Positions 55,278-64,000 of a stretch of DNA of 64,000 nt are shown here, piece by piece. A program made the translations under genes and the position numbers. Below the pieces are notes generated by a model. That model did not search any database. It had not been told where the DNA came from and worked only from the letters and a program-made list of their open reading frames with translations. This DNA comes from Dysidea avara (taxonomy: Eukaryota; Porifera; Demospongiae; Dictyoceratida; Dysideidae): NCBI RefSeq assembly GCF_963678975.1, contig NC_089280.1:20389863-20453862 (forward strand). The letters run 5' to 3'. Position 1 is the first letter of the stretch; every line of letters begins with the position of its first letter.

Positions 55278-56613
55278 CAGTTAACAGTAGCACTACAACT
55301 TATGGCAGTACAACAATAGCTTGGACACGCCCGTTATTGTCAGTTCAGTGCTTGTTTGGAAGCTTGTAATCTGATATATTAGTAGCTAGGAGAATTTCTT
55401 ACCATATTAATGTTGTTATAGGAACTAAGTGTAGTATAGTTGTGGTAACAAGTATATTTAACTGCAAGCTTAACTCCTTAAGTTAGAGTTAAAGCACCGC
55501 CGCGCGTGTGTACGGAAAATACAGTACGAGGGGTGTGTCGAGAGGCTAATCATAGATATTATAGCTTACGAAACGGGAACTGATGACGTCACATAACTAA
55601 TGTGTGTTACGGGCAGCTGGTTAGCGATATTGTTCATTAAAGTAATGTAGGGAGCGCCTGTCCTTAATTGTGTTTACTTGTTAGTGAAAACAATACAGAA
55701 ACAACAAGCATGTTCTCTCGGACTTGGTATGGTTGCTCCAGGTGTTGGTCCACTTGTCCGCACCATACATTACTTCAGCTGTTACATCACTTCAGTTGAC
55801 CTAACGTTGATAATTAATAAACTATGTTGTAGTGTTTAGCTATGTGCATGGATTGTCTGAGTAGTCTGCTAAGAGCAGTGGCAAAGTATAAGGGGACTTC
55901 AGTGGTACACATCTCATCTATAGTTCTGATGAGCCTCAGAAGGCAAGCATGCAGTATAATGGTACACATCGGCTACCCAGTGCACATTTTTCCTCTCATT
56001 CAGCCACACAGTGTTTTCCATGTATACAATATGTAGCCAGTCACCTCAGGTAGTCATAATAAACAGTGTTTAAAACATACTGAACAGTGTTAACAGGCTG
56101 TGAACAAAGTCAACAACACACATGCTGTATGACCAGCTCCTGCAGGAGCTACTTCAGCCAAGTGGGTGGCAATGGTAAGAATGATGGAAGATTTCATCTG
56201 CTGTGTTTCATAACAGTTTTCAGTTACAGGTTTCTGACTCCTTGCTTCACAGGCTTACTGTTAGCCTCCTTGCAGATCCCTACTACAGAGGGATAGTTGT
56301 CTAATAATAACAGGAACAACCTTTCATGTATTCCTAAATGTTAACATAAAAAACTCAACCTTATACTTGACAAACAAACAGTATAAAAACAAAACAAAAA
56401 CAGAATTTATGTTATGTATAAAATGACACTGCATGATCCTTATATTTTAGTTGTCAGATATAAGACAATGAGGAGAGTTGTTCTGGAAATACAGTAACAG
56501 TACCACAATGTAAAATTAATTTACTATTTGTACTCCCCAGTATAGAGCAGTAACACATGACATCACAGTAGTTACATAATCACTCCCATAGGGCAGAAAA
56601 TGTATGCATCTAA
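55278..56613. other. Intergenic, upstream of the FReD gene
   Basis: Promoter of the minus-strand FReD gene should lie near 55250-55500, but no core element was recognised. The rest shows no supported gene. Confidence 0.4.
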
Positions 56614-57014
56614 CAGGGGCGGATCCAGACTTATGGAAAGGGGGGGTCAAAAATGAACTGAGGCACTACATTGTCTCTGGTTTGATAAAGTGAGACCAAA
56701 AAAAAAAGAAAAAAAAAGGCCACAGCCAGCTGACAATAATAGCTGCCCACCTCACCAACCATGCATTTATAACTGATAAAGTACATAAAAATCTTTAAAT
56801 AGCTCACTACACACTGTTCTAATACTGTGACTGCTTTATTAGAGGTTATGTATAAGGTTGTATAAGCATTGCATTTATTGTAATTGCTAACTAAAAGTAG
56901 CCTAAAATCCACTCTCAGAGCTTCCAACATCTCAAAATTTTCTCGAGAAATGCCATCAGGTGCCTTATACCACCTTTCAGAAACCTCCTTTTAAAAATCC
57001 TAGATCCGCCACTG
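56614..57014. mobile_element. MITE, CAGGGGCGGATCCAG and GATCCGCCACTG ends
   Basis: Left end CAGGGGCGGATCCAG and right end CTAGATCCGCCACTG. The interior includes the reverse of the GTGTAGCGAGCTATGTAAGG segment of the CATAGGCGG MITE family and a reverse CTCTAATAG-like motif. The right 120 bases also match 52967-53072, a partial second copy. No convincing target duplication. Confidence 0.6.
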
Positions 57015-57016
57015 AG

Positions 57017-57273
57017 TAACAGGGGCGGATCTAGGAGTGGGCTTTGGGGCTGAAAGGTCCGTGTACTTACGGGCCATTCCAATGTATAATAATCAAAACG
57101 GAAAAGAATAACTGCGCTTGGCGCGCTGCTCAAGCGCTTATTCTTTCCGTTTTGGTTTTTGTACATTGGAATTGGTGAGTTCCAATTGTCGAAATTCTGG
57201 CCGTTTGATTGATTTTGCCAGAGGAGTGAATCGACCCTAACCGGATGGAATGAACAAAGGGTGCACAATGGTC
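57017..57273. repeat. MITE end plus foldback
   Basis: Begins with another CAGGGGCGGATCTAGG end. GGTCCGTGTA occurs at about 57057 and 57270, possibly bracketing an insertion. 57087-57172 folds back: ATTCCAATGTA with TACATTGGAAT, and CAAAACGGAAA with TTCCGTTTTGG. Confidence 0.5.
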
Positions 57274-57281
57274 CGTGTAGG

Positions 57282-57614
57282 CATAGACGGCGGAAAGGGG
57301 GGGGCTAGGGGGCTGAAGCCCCCCTCAGAATGATATCACACCGAAATTATCTTTCTTGGAGTGGGGCTGAAAACCGTGATAAAGATTGAGATACTCTAAT
57401 AGAGCAGTCACTCTAATAAAGTAGTCAGTGTGTAGCGAGCTATGTAAGGATTTTTATGTAGTTTATCAGCTAAAAATGGTAGCTGATGAGGTGGAAAGCT
57501 CTTGTCAGCTGGTTGTGACCTTTTTTTTTTTTTTTTGGTATCACCTTACCAAACTATAGAATAAGTCTGGGTCAGCCCAGCCCCCTCTCATATCAACTAC
57601 TTGCTCCGCCGCTG
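57282..57614. mobile_element. hAT-like MITE, CATAGRCGGCGGAA ends
   Basis: Third copy of the family at 46148 and 12350, flanked exactly by CGTGTAGG (57274-57281 and 57615-57622). Same internal order: G/C-rich foldback, CTCTAATAGAG motif, GTGTAGCGAGCTATGTAAGG, T-tract. Confidence 0.9.
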
Positions 57615-57767
57615 CGTGTAGGTGCGTGTATATTTCCGCCAACGCTTTAGCCGAATATTGGACCCTTTGCCTTGGTGCAACAAGGTACAGAGAGATTTAG
57701 ATATACTGGCTGGAGCACTGATTCAGGTATAAATGGAATGTATGTGTGAAATCTCACCTTCATGAAG

Positions 57768-58090
57768 GGAGGCAATAGTTTTCTACCGTCGTTTGGCTGA
57801 CCATCTATCTCGCCGCGGCTCTACTAGTTACAGTCAGACTCTGGCTTTTATCCGATGCACATTGTCTTTTTCTCTACTTCGGTCAGCTACAATGTGCATA
57901 CGTGGAAGTAGGTCCATCTAGATCTCGCATCGCTCCTCTGATGCCTCTCCTGAGACGGGCCGCAATGATGAGCACAGGGACTTTAAAACTTTCAGCAATC
58001 TGGTCCTTTTTATTCAGTTGTCCAGCACGTGCTTTCTTTGTGCTGGGGGTGGTAGGCAAGGGCAGTCCATCCAGCCCGGGAAAAATCTTC
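57768..58090 (+). pseudogene. RLE retrotransposon 3' fragment
   Basis: An open stretch ending at about 57920 encodes FYRRLADHLSRRG and FIRCTLSFSLLRSATMCIRG, matching FYQRLAHQLSNKW and WLRCCLSFSLLRSSIQCIRG of the element at 38271. The 3' UTR has the CCAGCAC/GTGCTGG hairpin at 58022-58046 and the same tail to GCCCGGGAAAAA. Divergent enough to be a distinct subfamily. Confidence 0.8.
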
Positions 58091-58472
58091 ATGATAGTAG
58101 AACTGTAGCAGTGCTGGCAATCACCGCCGAGCACGAAAAGTACAAAGAGGAGTTTCCTACACGTGGCACGAGTATAGTCTGGTACATCGCAGACCCTATC
58201 CAAGGGGGTGTCACTCCAATAGACAATGTACTACGATCTGCGACCGCGGTCAAAGTCGGTCAAGATCAATTTTCGATTTTGACCGTTGACTTTCGTCGAA
58301 AATTTGTCTTGACCATAGACCCGGTTTCATTTATTTTTGCTATATTTTCGTGCATTACTAACTAGCGAAGCTTTGACCGTGCTGGGAAAACAGCTTGACC
58401 ATTGTTCTTCGTGAAAAATCGGCCTTGTCCATTGACCTTTTTTTTTCAAAATTAATATACTTTTTCCTGGGC

Positions 58473-59038
58473 TTGATGGACTGCCCTTGCCTACCACCCC
58501 CAGCACATAAATGGCCTGTGCTGGACAAACCGGGACTTTCTTAGTCCACGGCAAACTGAGACTCTGCCCGAATTAGCTCCACAATTGGGGGAGTCTTAAC
58601 ATAGTGACCCGGCGATGGATGAACGGGCTCCGCGGATGCATTGTATGGAGGACCGCAAGAGAGAAAAAGATAGACAGCACCTTAACCACCCCATGACAAC
58701 AGAGTAATCATCGCCCCACTTGTTTGAAAGTTGATGAGCCAAGCGTTGATAAAAAACAGAAGCCTCATGAGCCAGACCACCAGAGGCAGACATTACCAGG
58801 GGGGTAAAAGAGGCATGCTCCTCCTCACGAATTCTCTGAGCATACGCACGTTTCTTAATGTTCTCGTGCCTCCGATAACAGGAGGCCAGTGATGAGGACG
58901 CATTAGAAGCAGCCAGAGGGTTGAACACCCGCACATCCACAAAACATCTTTCACTTCTTCCACCCCAAAAACCATTCATGGCGATGTCAAGACGGGCACC
59001 ATCTTGGATATTGGCAGAAGCAGGGTAGTCCTGCTGTG
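58473..59038 (-). pseudogene. RLE retrotransposon 3' fragment, near-identical to 38271 element
   Basis: On the minus strand it encodes the endonuclease core (DIAMNGFWGGRSERCFVDV) through CLSFSLLRSSIQCIRGARSS almost identically to 40680-41110, then a short deletion and the same 3' UTR and hairpin (58500-58524). GGTCA lies next to both borders, again a GGTC-like target. Truncated at the 5' end. Confidence 0.85.
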
Positions 59039-59129
59039 AAACCGGCTGGAGCTCTGGTGACCTTTAGCTTTGACCGCGGTCGCAGATCGTCGTACAGTGC
59101 CTATTGGAGTGACACCCCCTTGCTATCCG

Positions 59130-59203
59130 CTGGGACTTATCGATTAGAGATTATATTCCAGAGGGCGCTTATAATCTCTAATCGATAAGCCTCAGCGGAT
59201 AGG
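59130..59203. mobile_element. Small foldback element
   Basis: CTTATCGATTAGAGATTATA is mirrored by TATAATCTCTAATCGATAAG around a short centre (TTCCAGAGGGCGCT). It interrupts the right inverted repeat of the surrounding element. Related to the core at 21285-21345. Confidence 0.7.
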
Positions 59204-59328
59204 GTCTGCGATGTACCAGACTAGCACGAGTACGCATCCGTGAAGTTTACGGTATTATGTAATTATAGATCACGTGATCGTACGATTGTCTAAAATCCGT
59301 GCACGGACGGACACGCCTTGCGAAAGAA

Positions 59329-59407
59329 ATGGCAGAACAAAGCTCAGCCCCTTCACAAAGTTCCATCGAAACGAAGTCGTTTGAAAAGTTTAGAACCGCT
59401 TCTGAAC
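59329..59407 (+). CDS. Putative first coding exon of an unknown gene
   Basis: ATG at 59329 opens a 26-residue frame rich in Ser/Thr (MAEQSSAPSQSSIETKSFEK) that runs directly into a strong donor, GAAC|GTAAGTG. Possible downstream exon: after a TTTTTTCAG acceptor ending at 61181, the phase joins to a short frame (CAG GTT GCA TGC ...) ending in TAG near 61250, with AATAAA at about 61254. That would give a protein of about 47 residues. The small size and lack of homology make the second exon uncertain. It stands free of transposon sequence, so a host gene is plausible. Confidence 0.4.
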
Positions 59408-61543
59408 GTAAGTGATAGTCATGATGTACACCATGTAGCTAGCTAGCTATTTGAAAAAATCAAGTAAATTCTTCACTGTTCAATCCATTTCTTTCTCGAC
59501 TCCAGGCTTTACTGACTGACTGTATGTAGCTATTTCTATTTTATGTTATTGTTACTATTATGAAATTTAAAAAAATAAGAAAGAAAGGTGTTGATTTGCG
59601 GTAATGCAGAATGGCTTTATTGTTGGTGGTAATCATCAGTAATTTCCATAGTCAGTGGATTGATTGCAAAGGCACTTCTTGTGTTGTTCTTTATTTGTAA
59701 TGTTATATAATGGATGGAACATATAGCTGGAACGAAGCTTTTCAGTATATGATAGTCAAGCTGTGTTCAAAAGAGTCTGGCTGGTTCCATTCTTTCCTTT
59801 GATGCAGGAAAACCATGATACATTAAGTCACTATTGTCTGCAGTTTAATATTATATTCATGTGGGAGTATTAATTTCAGTTGTGGACTGGTCTATTTTTA
59901 GTATGGTGGAGAGAAAACTATTTTTAGTAGAACTCGTTTGTGTTCATTTGAGCTCTGCCAAAAACAATATCAAAGAGGTGAAAAAGTGTTTACTCCCAAT
60001 GCTTTTGTACTAGAACCATTCATGTTGTACACATGTTTTCATGTTGTAAGCATGTTTGTGTGCCTGAATTGATGGTATAAACATGTTTGCATGTCTGAAT
60101 TGTCTATACTAATGATGTATCAATTCACTGGACTACTGGATTAATGAACTGGACTAATAAACATACATCCATACTAAATGTATGGGATGTTTTAAAGCCT
60201 CTGCTATCCCACTAAGCAAAGTTAAAAAATAGATTGATATGATAGTTAAACCCTGGTAATGAAAGTTAAACCCCAGTAGATTAAAATCCTTAAACATGCA
60301 GATTTACACATTCAGTTGGATCAAAGGTAACATGAAGCCATATCATATCGCTACAAGCACAGCAAAATTGAAACCATACACAACTTTACTTGCCTCATTG
60401 TAGTTCTTTATGAAGTAAAATGCTTCAAAGTGTGGGATAGAAGGCATGTCAACACCTCAATTTAGCAATTGTCACATTGTTCATGAAGTCAAGTGCTACA
60501 AAGGGTGTGATAGAAGCCAATTAAACCCCACACCTGTACTTGTAGGATTTCTATTATCAACACCTCGGCCTCAGCTTTGTCTCTGCTAACAACGATATCC
60601 TTAGATATGCTTCTCATGGTAGGGTTTGATTATAACATATCTAATTGTAGGTATCAAAGCATTTTTAATAAACATTTCTGGCATTTAACTGTACATGTGG
60701 TAATAAAAGTTTGCCCATGTAACTGACAAGAGACAAGGGTTCAGATGAACATGAACTGACTACAATTGTAGACTAGGGTTGGGAAATATTTCAATAAATC
60801 GTCAATATTGCCTAAGCAAGTGCTCGCGATACCATTATTGCATGTATTTTTCCTTCGCAATATTATCGCATAGGCAATATTCATTGCATTTTGTAATAAT
60901 TATTGCATTTATCATCTAATTTGTGTCTCGTCTAGACCTCATATTTGATACAGTTCATGCATACTATAGCTAACTATGTCAATTGGTTGACTTGTTAGCA
61001 AAGATTATGTTAACTAGTACTCAGTGAAAACAGGACTTTTCAAACTATGTGGTTGTGTTTCAATTTTCACAAGCAATATTGCAATAATCGCATTAAGTGG
61101 CTCATGCAATAATCACATGTCACAAATTCAATATCACCCAACCCTATTGTAGACAATGAATATGTTTATATATTTTTTCAGAGGTTGCATGCTCTCATGA
61201 TCACTGCTATAGTTTACGTACATTCCTGTGTGTTGAAAGTGAATAGTTACAATAAAACTGTGTGGACTGTTCAGAGTAGTGTTTCATCACATCGATTATG
61301 TAATAAACAAGTTGATGTTGTGCTACTTCTAAAAACAGGCGCCATGCAGATAGCTAACTCATCTGGAATTAAGTATAGACAGTATATGCTACTATGAAAT
61401 AACCAACTATGTATTACTACTTTACAATAGGGTAGTTTTGGGTTGTGCAATAATATTATTAGCTAATTCTCGTATTTCGTATTTCATGAAATATTCGTAA
61501 TTCGTTCAATTACGTTGCTATGTACTGCTAAGGAAGCGTTTGT
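59408..61543. other. Intron or intergenic, AT-rich
   Basis: No convincing further exon except the possible one at 61182-61250. A patch at about 60780-61140 repeats CAATATT/ATTGCAATAA words and resembles a decayed inverted-repeat element. Confidence 0.4.
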
Positions 61544-61770
61544 TACACCATAGATATACTAACGCTTACCGGGATTGGAAACGGAAGTTGCGCACGTGAT
61601 AATTTACAGTGAAATTATACAGTGAGCGGTAAATTCCTTTGAAGTTATCCATGTTTCGCCTTGGCTACTTCCGAGTGTGGCGAACTGCTTCTTACAGTAC
61701 GGAACTTTCTCGAAAGTATTGCATTACTAGAGCATAGAAATAGCCAGTATTTTAATATCGTCACTCAGAG

Positions 61771-63047
61771 TTTTTTTTTTCACATTGGGAATTTTTTTAT
61801 TTTAAATAATACAGTTACAATACAAATTACTCTACAACTAAACTACAAACACAATTAATTACAACGGGGGTTTGGGGAAAGGAAAATCAGAGTCCTCACA
61901 CTGCAAAGCCCAGTACCGTAAAATCATACGGGCATTGTTCGTCCATAAAGAAACCGAAAGTTGTTGTAACAAATGTTTACGAGCCTGTTTGGTTGATGCA
62001 CCACTTCTGGCTGTGGTGCGTTCAGCGATGGTACGAAGGGTCTGAAGCGCAAATGGTGACCAAAAACCAAAAGTTTCTACAACAAGTGGGACAAAGTCAC
62101 ACCCTGCCTCCTCTACAGCATCTTGATGTCTCTGGTCCTTGGCTAACTCACCTGCTGCAGCAGCTACCCCAGCACAAGAAGAAGAAAAAGAAATGTGAGA
62201 AGGCTGGGTAGTGCTACGAACAGACACATCAAAATAAGCTGGACAACCATGCTGAAAGTCAGGGTGGTACACATCACCTGGGCGAGAATTATCTTCATAA
62301 GAAACATGTTGTTCCTTCAAAACTCCTGAGTGACTCTGGGACAAAGCATGACAAACAATGTCAACTAGAGCATCATGGCGACGAATTCTCATAGGACCAT
62401 GAGAACATTCTAGAAGATGGTCACCAAATTGGTCAATGGAAGTAAGACACACACATAATGGGGAAAGTGGAAATAGAGGGATTCCGAGCCACAAACGAAG
62501 GGCAACAACAAACTCAGGACCAGGAATAGCCAGAGCAAGGGAGACTTGAGGAATAGCTTTGAGCCATCCACTGCTAGTACCAGATGAGTGAGAGAGAGCA
62601 GTAAGTCGAGCACGGTTTCGGATGTTGAAAGAAGCAAATAGTTGGTCATACTGATTTTGATCTAACAGAGCCTGTAAGTCCTGCTGGGTAGCAGAGGGAA
62701 TAAAGATATCAGATGTAAACCTTTCAAAGGTAGCAACAGCATGTTCTTCATTTGGAAACACTAGATCATGAAAGTGCTGGGATAGAAGATGAGAAGCCAG
62801 GAGACGAACACTGTTACATGAACCCAAAAAGGCCGCAGCAGCGGAAGAAAAGGATGAGCGCAAGCCCAGACGCCCCAAGCGAAATGGTAAAGTGGCTTGG
62901 CACCAAGAATCATTAGGAAGACTACATTGTATTATGCGACTTAGACAAGATTTAAGATTAGAATCAAACTGTTCTAAAAAGGAGTGCAATATACAGAATG
63001 GCACTGTGTGCAAAAGATGAATGATCTTGCAGCTTCCAAGGCAGCTG
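61771..63047 (-). mobile_element. 5'-truncated RLE-type retrotransposon with 12-bp target duplication
   Basis: CGTCACTCAGAG at 61759-61770 and CGTCACTCTGAG at 63048-63059 differ at one base, a target duplication. The minus-strand copy ends in a run of 10 A at the left (TGTGAAAAAAAAAA), as at 15812. Confidence 0.85.
61859..63047 (-). CDS. RLE-type retrotransposon C-terminal ORF: zinc finger and endonuclease
   Basis: An intact frame of at least 384 residues, truncated at its start; the first ATG (63013) is probably internal. It contains the region after the reverse transcriptase (FLGSCNSVRLLASHLLSQHF), a CCHC-like knuckle (CVCLTSIDQFGDHLLEC) and a PD-(D/E)XK-like endonuclease core (RPGDVYHPDF, AYFDVSVRS). 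The C-terminal region ends FARK-like (QARKHLLQQLSVSLWTNNAR). Other fragments of this subfamily are at 6225 and 15246. It is distinct from the element at 38271, though the domain order is the same. No frame breaks suggest a young insertion. Confidence 0.8.
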
Positions 63048-63362
63048 CGTCACTCTGAGTTGAAACTGGAGTTGCATCGGGCAGTGTCACCCGTAACTAA
63101 GTGAGCAGCTGCTTTGGAACACCCCTAGATGACTAGCGAAGCTTAAGTTAGGCCATATTCGGGCTATTACAAGCTGTAGACGTGTTCTATGCGTTAGTGC
63201 AGTTATATTTGGCAGACTGTCACTTTTCGGTAGGTTTTAAGACAAAACTCACTTTGTGTTTCGGTTTCCTTTTGGTACATGCGTAGCCCAGACAAAGCAA
63301 CATGTCTAGAATTGTGAACTATATTTAGAATATAATTACGTAATGTACTTTTTTTAGAACAC

Positions 63363-63632
63363 GTGTGTGTGTGTGCTTGTACTCTAGTGTATGTCACGTG
63401 CCTTAATTCTATCAGTCGTCAACGTGGTGATCCCGACGAGTCGCTCCTCCCTTTAGAACCTGAGCTATCACGTTTCTCGATAAAACAAACCGTTTTGAAA
63501 TTTGGTAAGGTTACTCGTAATTCCTTCCGCTATGCACTCCAAATATTGATACAACAACACGGCACTGTATTTTCTACTTACAGCAATGATTCTGGACCCC
63601 TACCAAACGCCATGCATAGTACAATGAGGTGA
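63363..63632 (+). CDS. Unrecognised short open frame in the inverted-repeat element
   Basis: About 89 residues, with a soluble-looking middle (DESLLPLEPELSRFSIKQTV). No family recognised, no clear start or splice context. It may be a remnant of the element's own gene or chance. Confidence 0.2.
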   Translation: MCVCACTLVYVTCLNSISRQRGDPDESLLPLEPELSRFSIKQTVLKFGKVTRNSFRYALQILIQQHGTVFSTYSNDSGPLPNAMHSTMR

Positions 63633-63708
63633 GATATTACGTCAGGCGAAACACGGATACCTGTAACCGCAACTTCCGTTTCCAATCCTAGTAAGCGTTA
63701 GTATATCA

Positions 63709-64000
63709 AGACTCACGGTAGTGAGTCGCGCGGCCAAGAAACTACAAAGCGCACGTCCAATTAAAAGACGCGCGTCCACTACTGTGAGTTATTTACGTGT
63801 AGGGCCGGTTTCGCAATATTAGTCCTAAATTACGCAACATCTCTCAATAGATTTGTATTGCGTTACGTGATAAAAAAATCTTTAGGAGTCGTCATCATAG
63901 TTTTCTTGCGACCTCGCTAAAATAAAAAAGTAACCATCGCAAAATAAAAAATAGGCGTACTTCACTTTATTTCTCTACCTTATGTTACAACTACTGTCAC
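63709..64000. other. Right edge, palindrome-led repeat
   Basis: 63711-63726 is ACTCAC-GGTA-GTGAGT followed by CGCGCGGCCAAGAA, the same repeat start as 45583. No gene seen to the window end. Confidence 0.5.

Larger units (their letters stand above)
58175..59223. mobile_element. MULE-like element, TAGTCTGG ends, exact 9-bp duplication
   Basis: Inverted repeats begin TAGTCTGGTACATCGCAGAC, extend about 80 bases and include CGATCTGCGACCGCGGTCAA. GCACGAGTA flanks exactly (58166-58174 and 59224-59232). The right arm is interrupted by the small foldback at 59130-59203 and the interior holds a minus-strand RLE retrotransposon tail. No transposase seen. Confidence 0.85.
61544..63708. mobile_element. 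Inverted-repeat DNA element containing an RLE retrotransposon
   Basis: Left GATATACTAACGCTTACCGG, then GGATTGGAAACGGAAGTTGC, mirrored near 63665-63706. Arms are about 44 bases. No clear target duplication was found. Without the retrotransposon insertion the element is about 0.9 kb. Confidence 0.65.

Noticed and set aside
56614-57014. A TAA target duplication for this MITE
   Set aside because: Only a few flanking bases agree and the rest differ, so the duplication length could not be defined.
61993-62211. Plus-strand open frame within 62.0-62.2 kb
   Set aside because: Antisense to the intact RLE retrotransposon ORF.
1-64000. tRNA, rRNA or snRNA genes
   Set aside because: No cloverleaf with conserved T-loop and no rRNA-like segment was found by eye. 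A covariance-model scan would be needed to exclude degenerate copies.

Overview
This is an animal nuclear window, AT-rich, intron-bearing and crowded with transposable elements. The organism is most likely a sponge or another non-bilaterian marine invertebrate. That is inference, resting on the multi-pass cysteine-rich membrane protein at the left edge, a single-exon secreted fibrinogen-domain gene, and the mixture of CR1/L2-like retrotransposons, R2-type (restriction-like endonuclease, RLE) retrotransposons and DNA transposons. No bacterial operon, CRISPR, rRNA or tRNA signal was seen.

Layout. 1-2.4 kb: 3' part of a multi-pass membrane protein gene, with one reading-frame break. 2.4-17.4 kb: repeat mosaic with MITEs carrying 5-bp, 3-bp (TAA) or 8-bp target duplications, and several 5'-truncated retrotransposons, two nested in one hAT-type MITE. 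17.7-24.9 kb: a 7.2-kb pogo-like transposon with ~430-bp inverted repeats and TA flanks. Its gene spans three in-phase exons and ends in a PHD finger. 25.2-28.5 kb: a hAT transposon with an 8-bp duplication, frameshifted and split by a retrotransposon. 28.8-34.8 kb: a retrotransposon 3' end with two perfect hairpins, a ~146-bp tandem array with exon-like units, and a 56-bp minisatellite of about 40 copies. 38.3-41.3 kb: an RLE retrotransposon inside a (GGTC)n microsatellite. 44.6-53.2 kb: an 8.5-kb region bounded by hAT-like ends and an exact 8-bp duplication. It holds a 25-bp array, a MITE, a two-ORF CR1/L2-like element, a 31-bp minisatellite and a foldback element. 54.5-55.2 kb: an intact fibrinogen-related gene. 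56.6-59.2 kb: clustered MITEs, RLE tails and a MULE-like element. 59.3 kb: a plausible host first exon. 61.5-63.7 kb: an inverted-repeat element containing another RLE retrotransposon.

Few genes look like host genes: the membrane protein, the fibrinogen-domain protein and perhaps the exon at 59.3 kb. The rest records successive transposition, and target duplications allow many events to be ordered. The most interesting signals are the transposase-PHD gene, the microsatellite insertion of an RLE element, conserved and partly covarying 3' hairpins on retrotransposons, an in-frame UGA-CUA junction between ORF1 and ORF2 with no ATG for ORF2, the exon-like tandem array, and a dispersed CTCTAATAGAG motif shared by unrelated elements.
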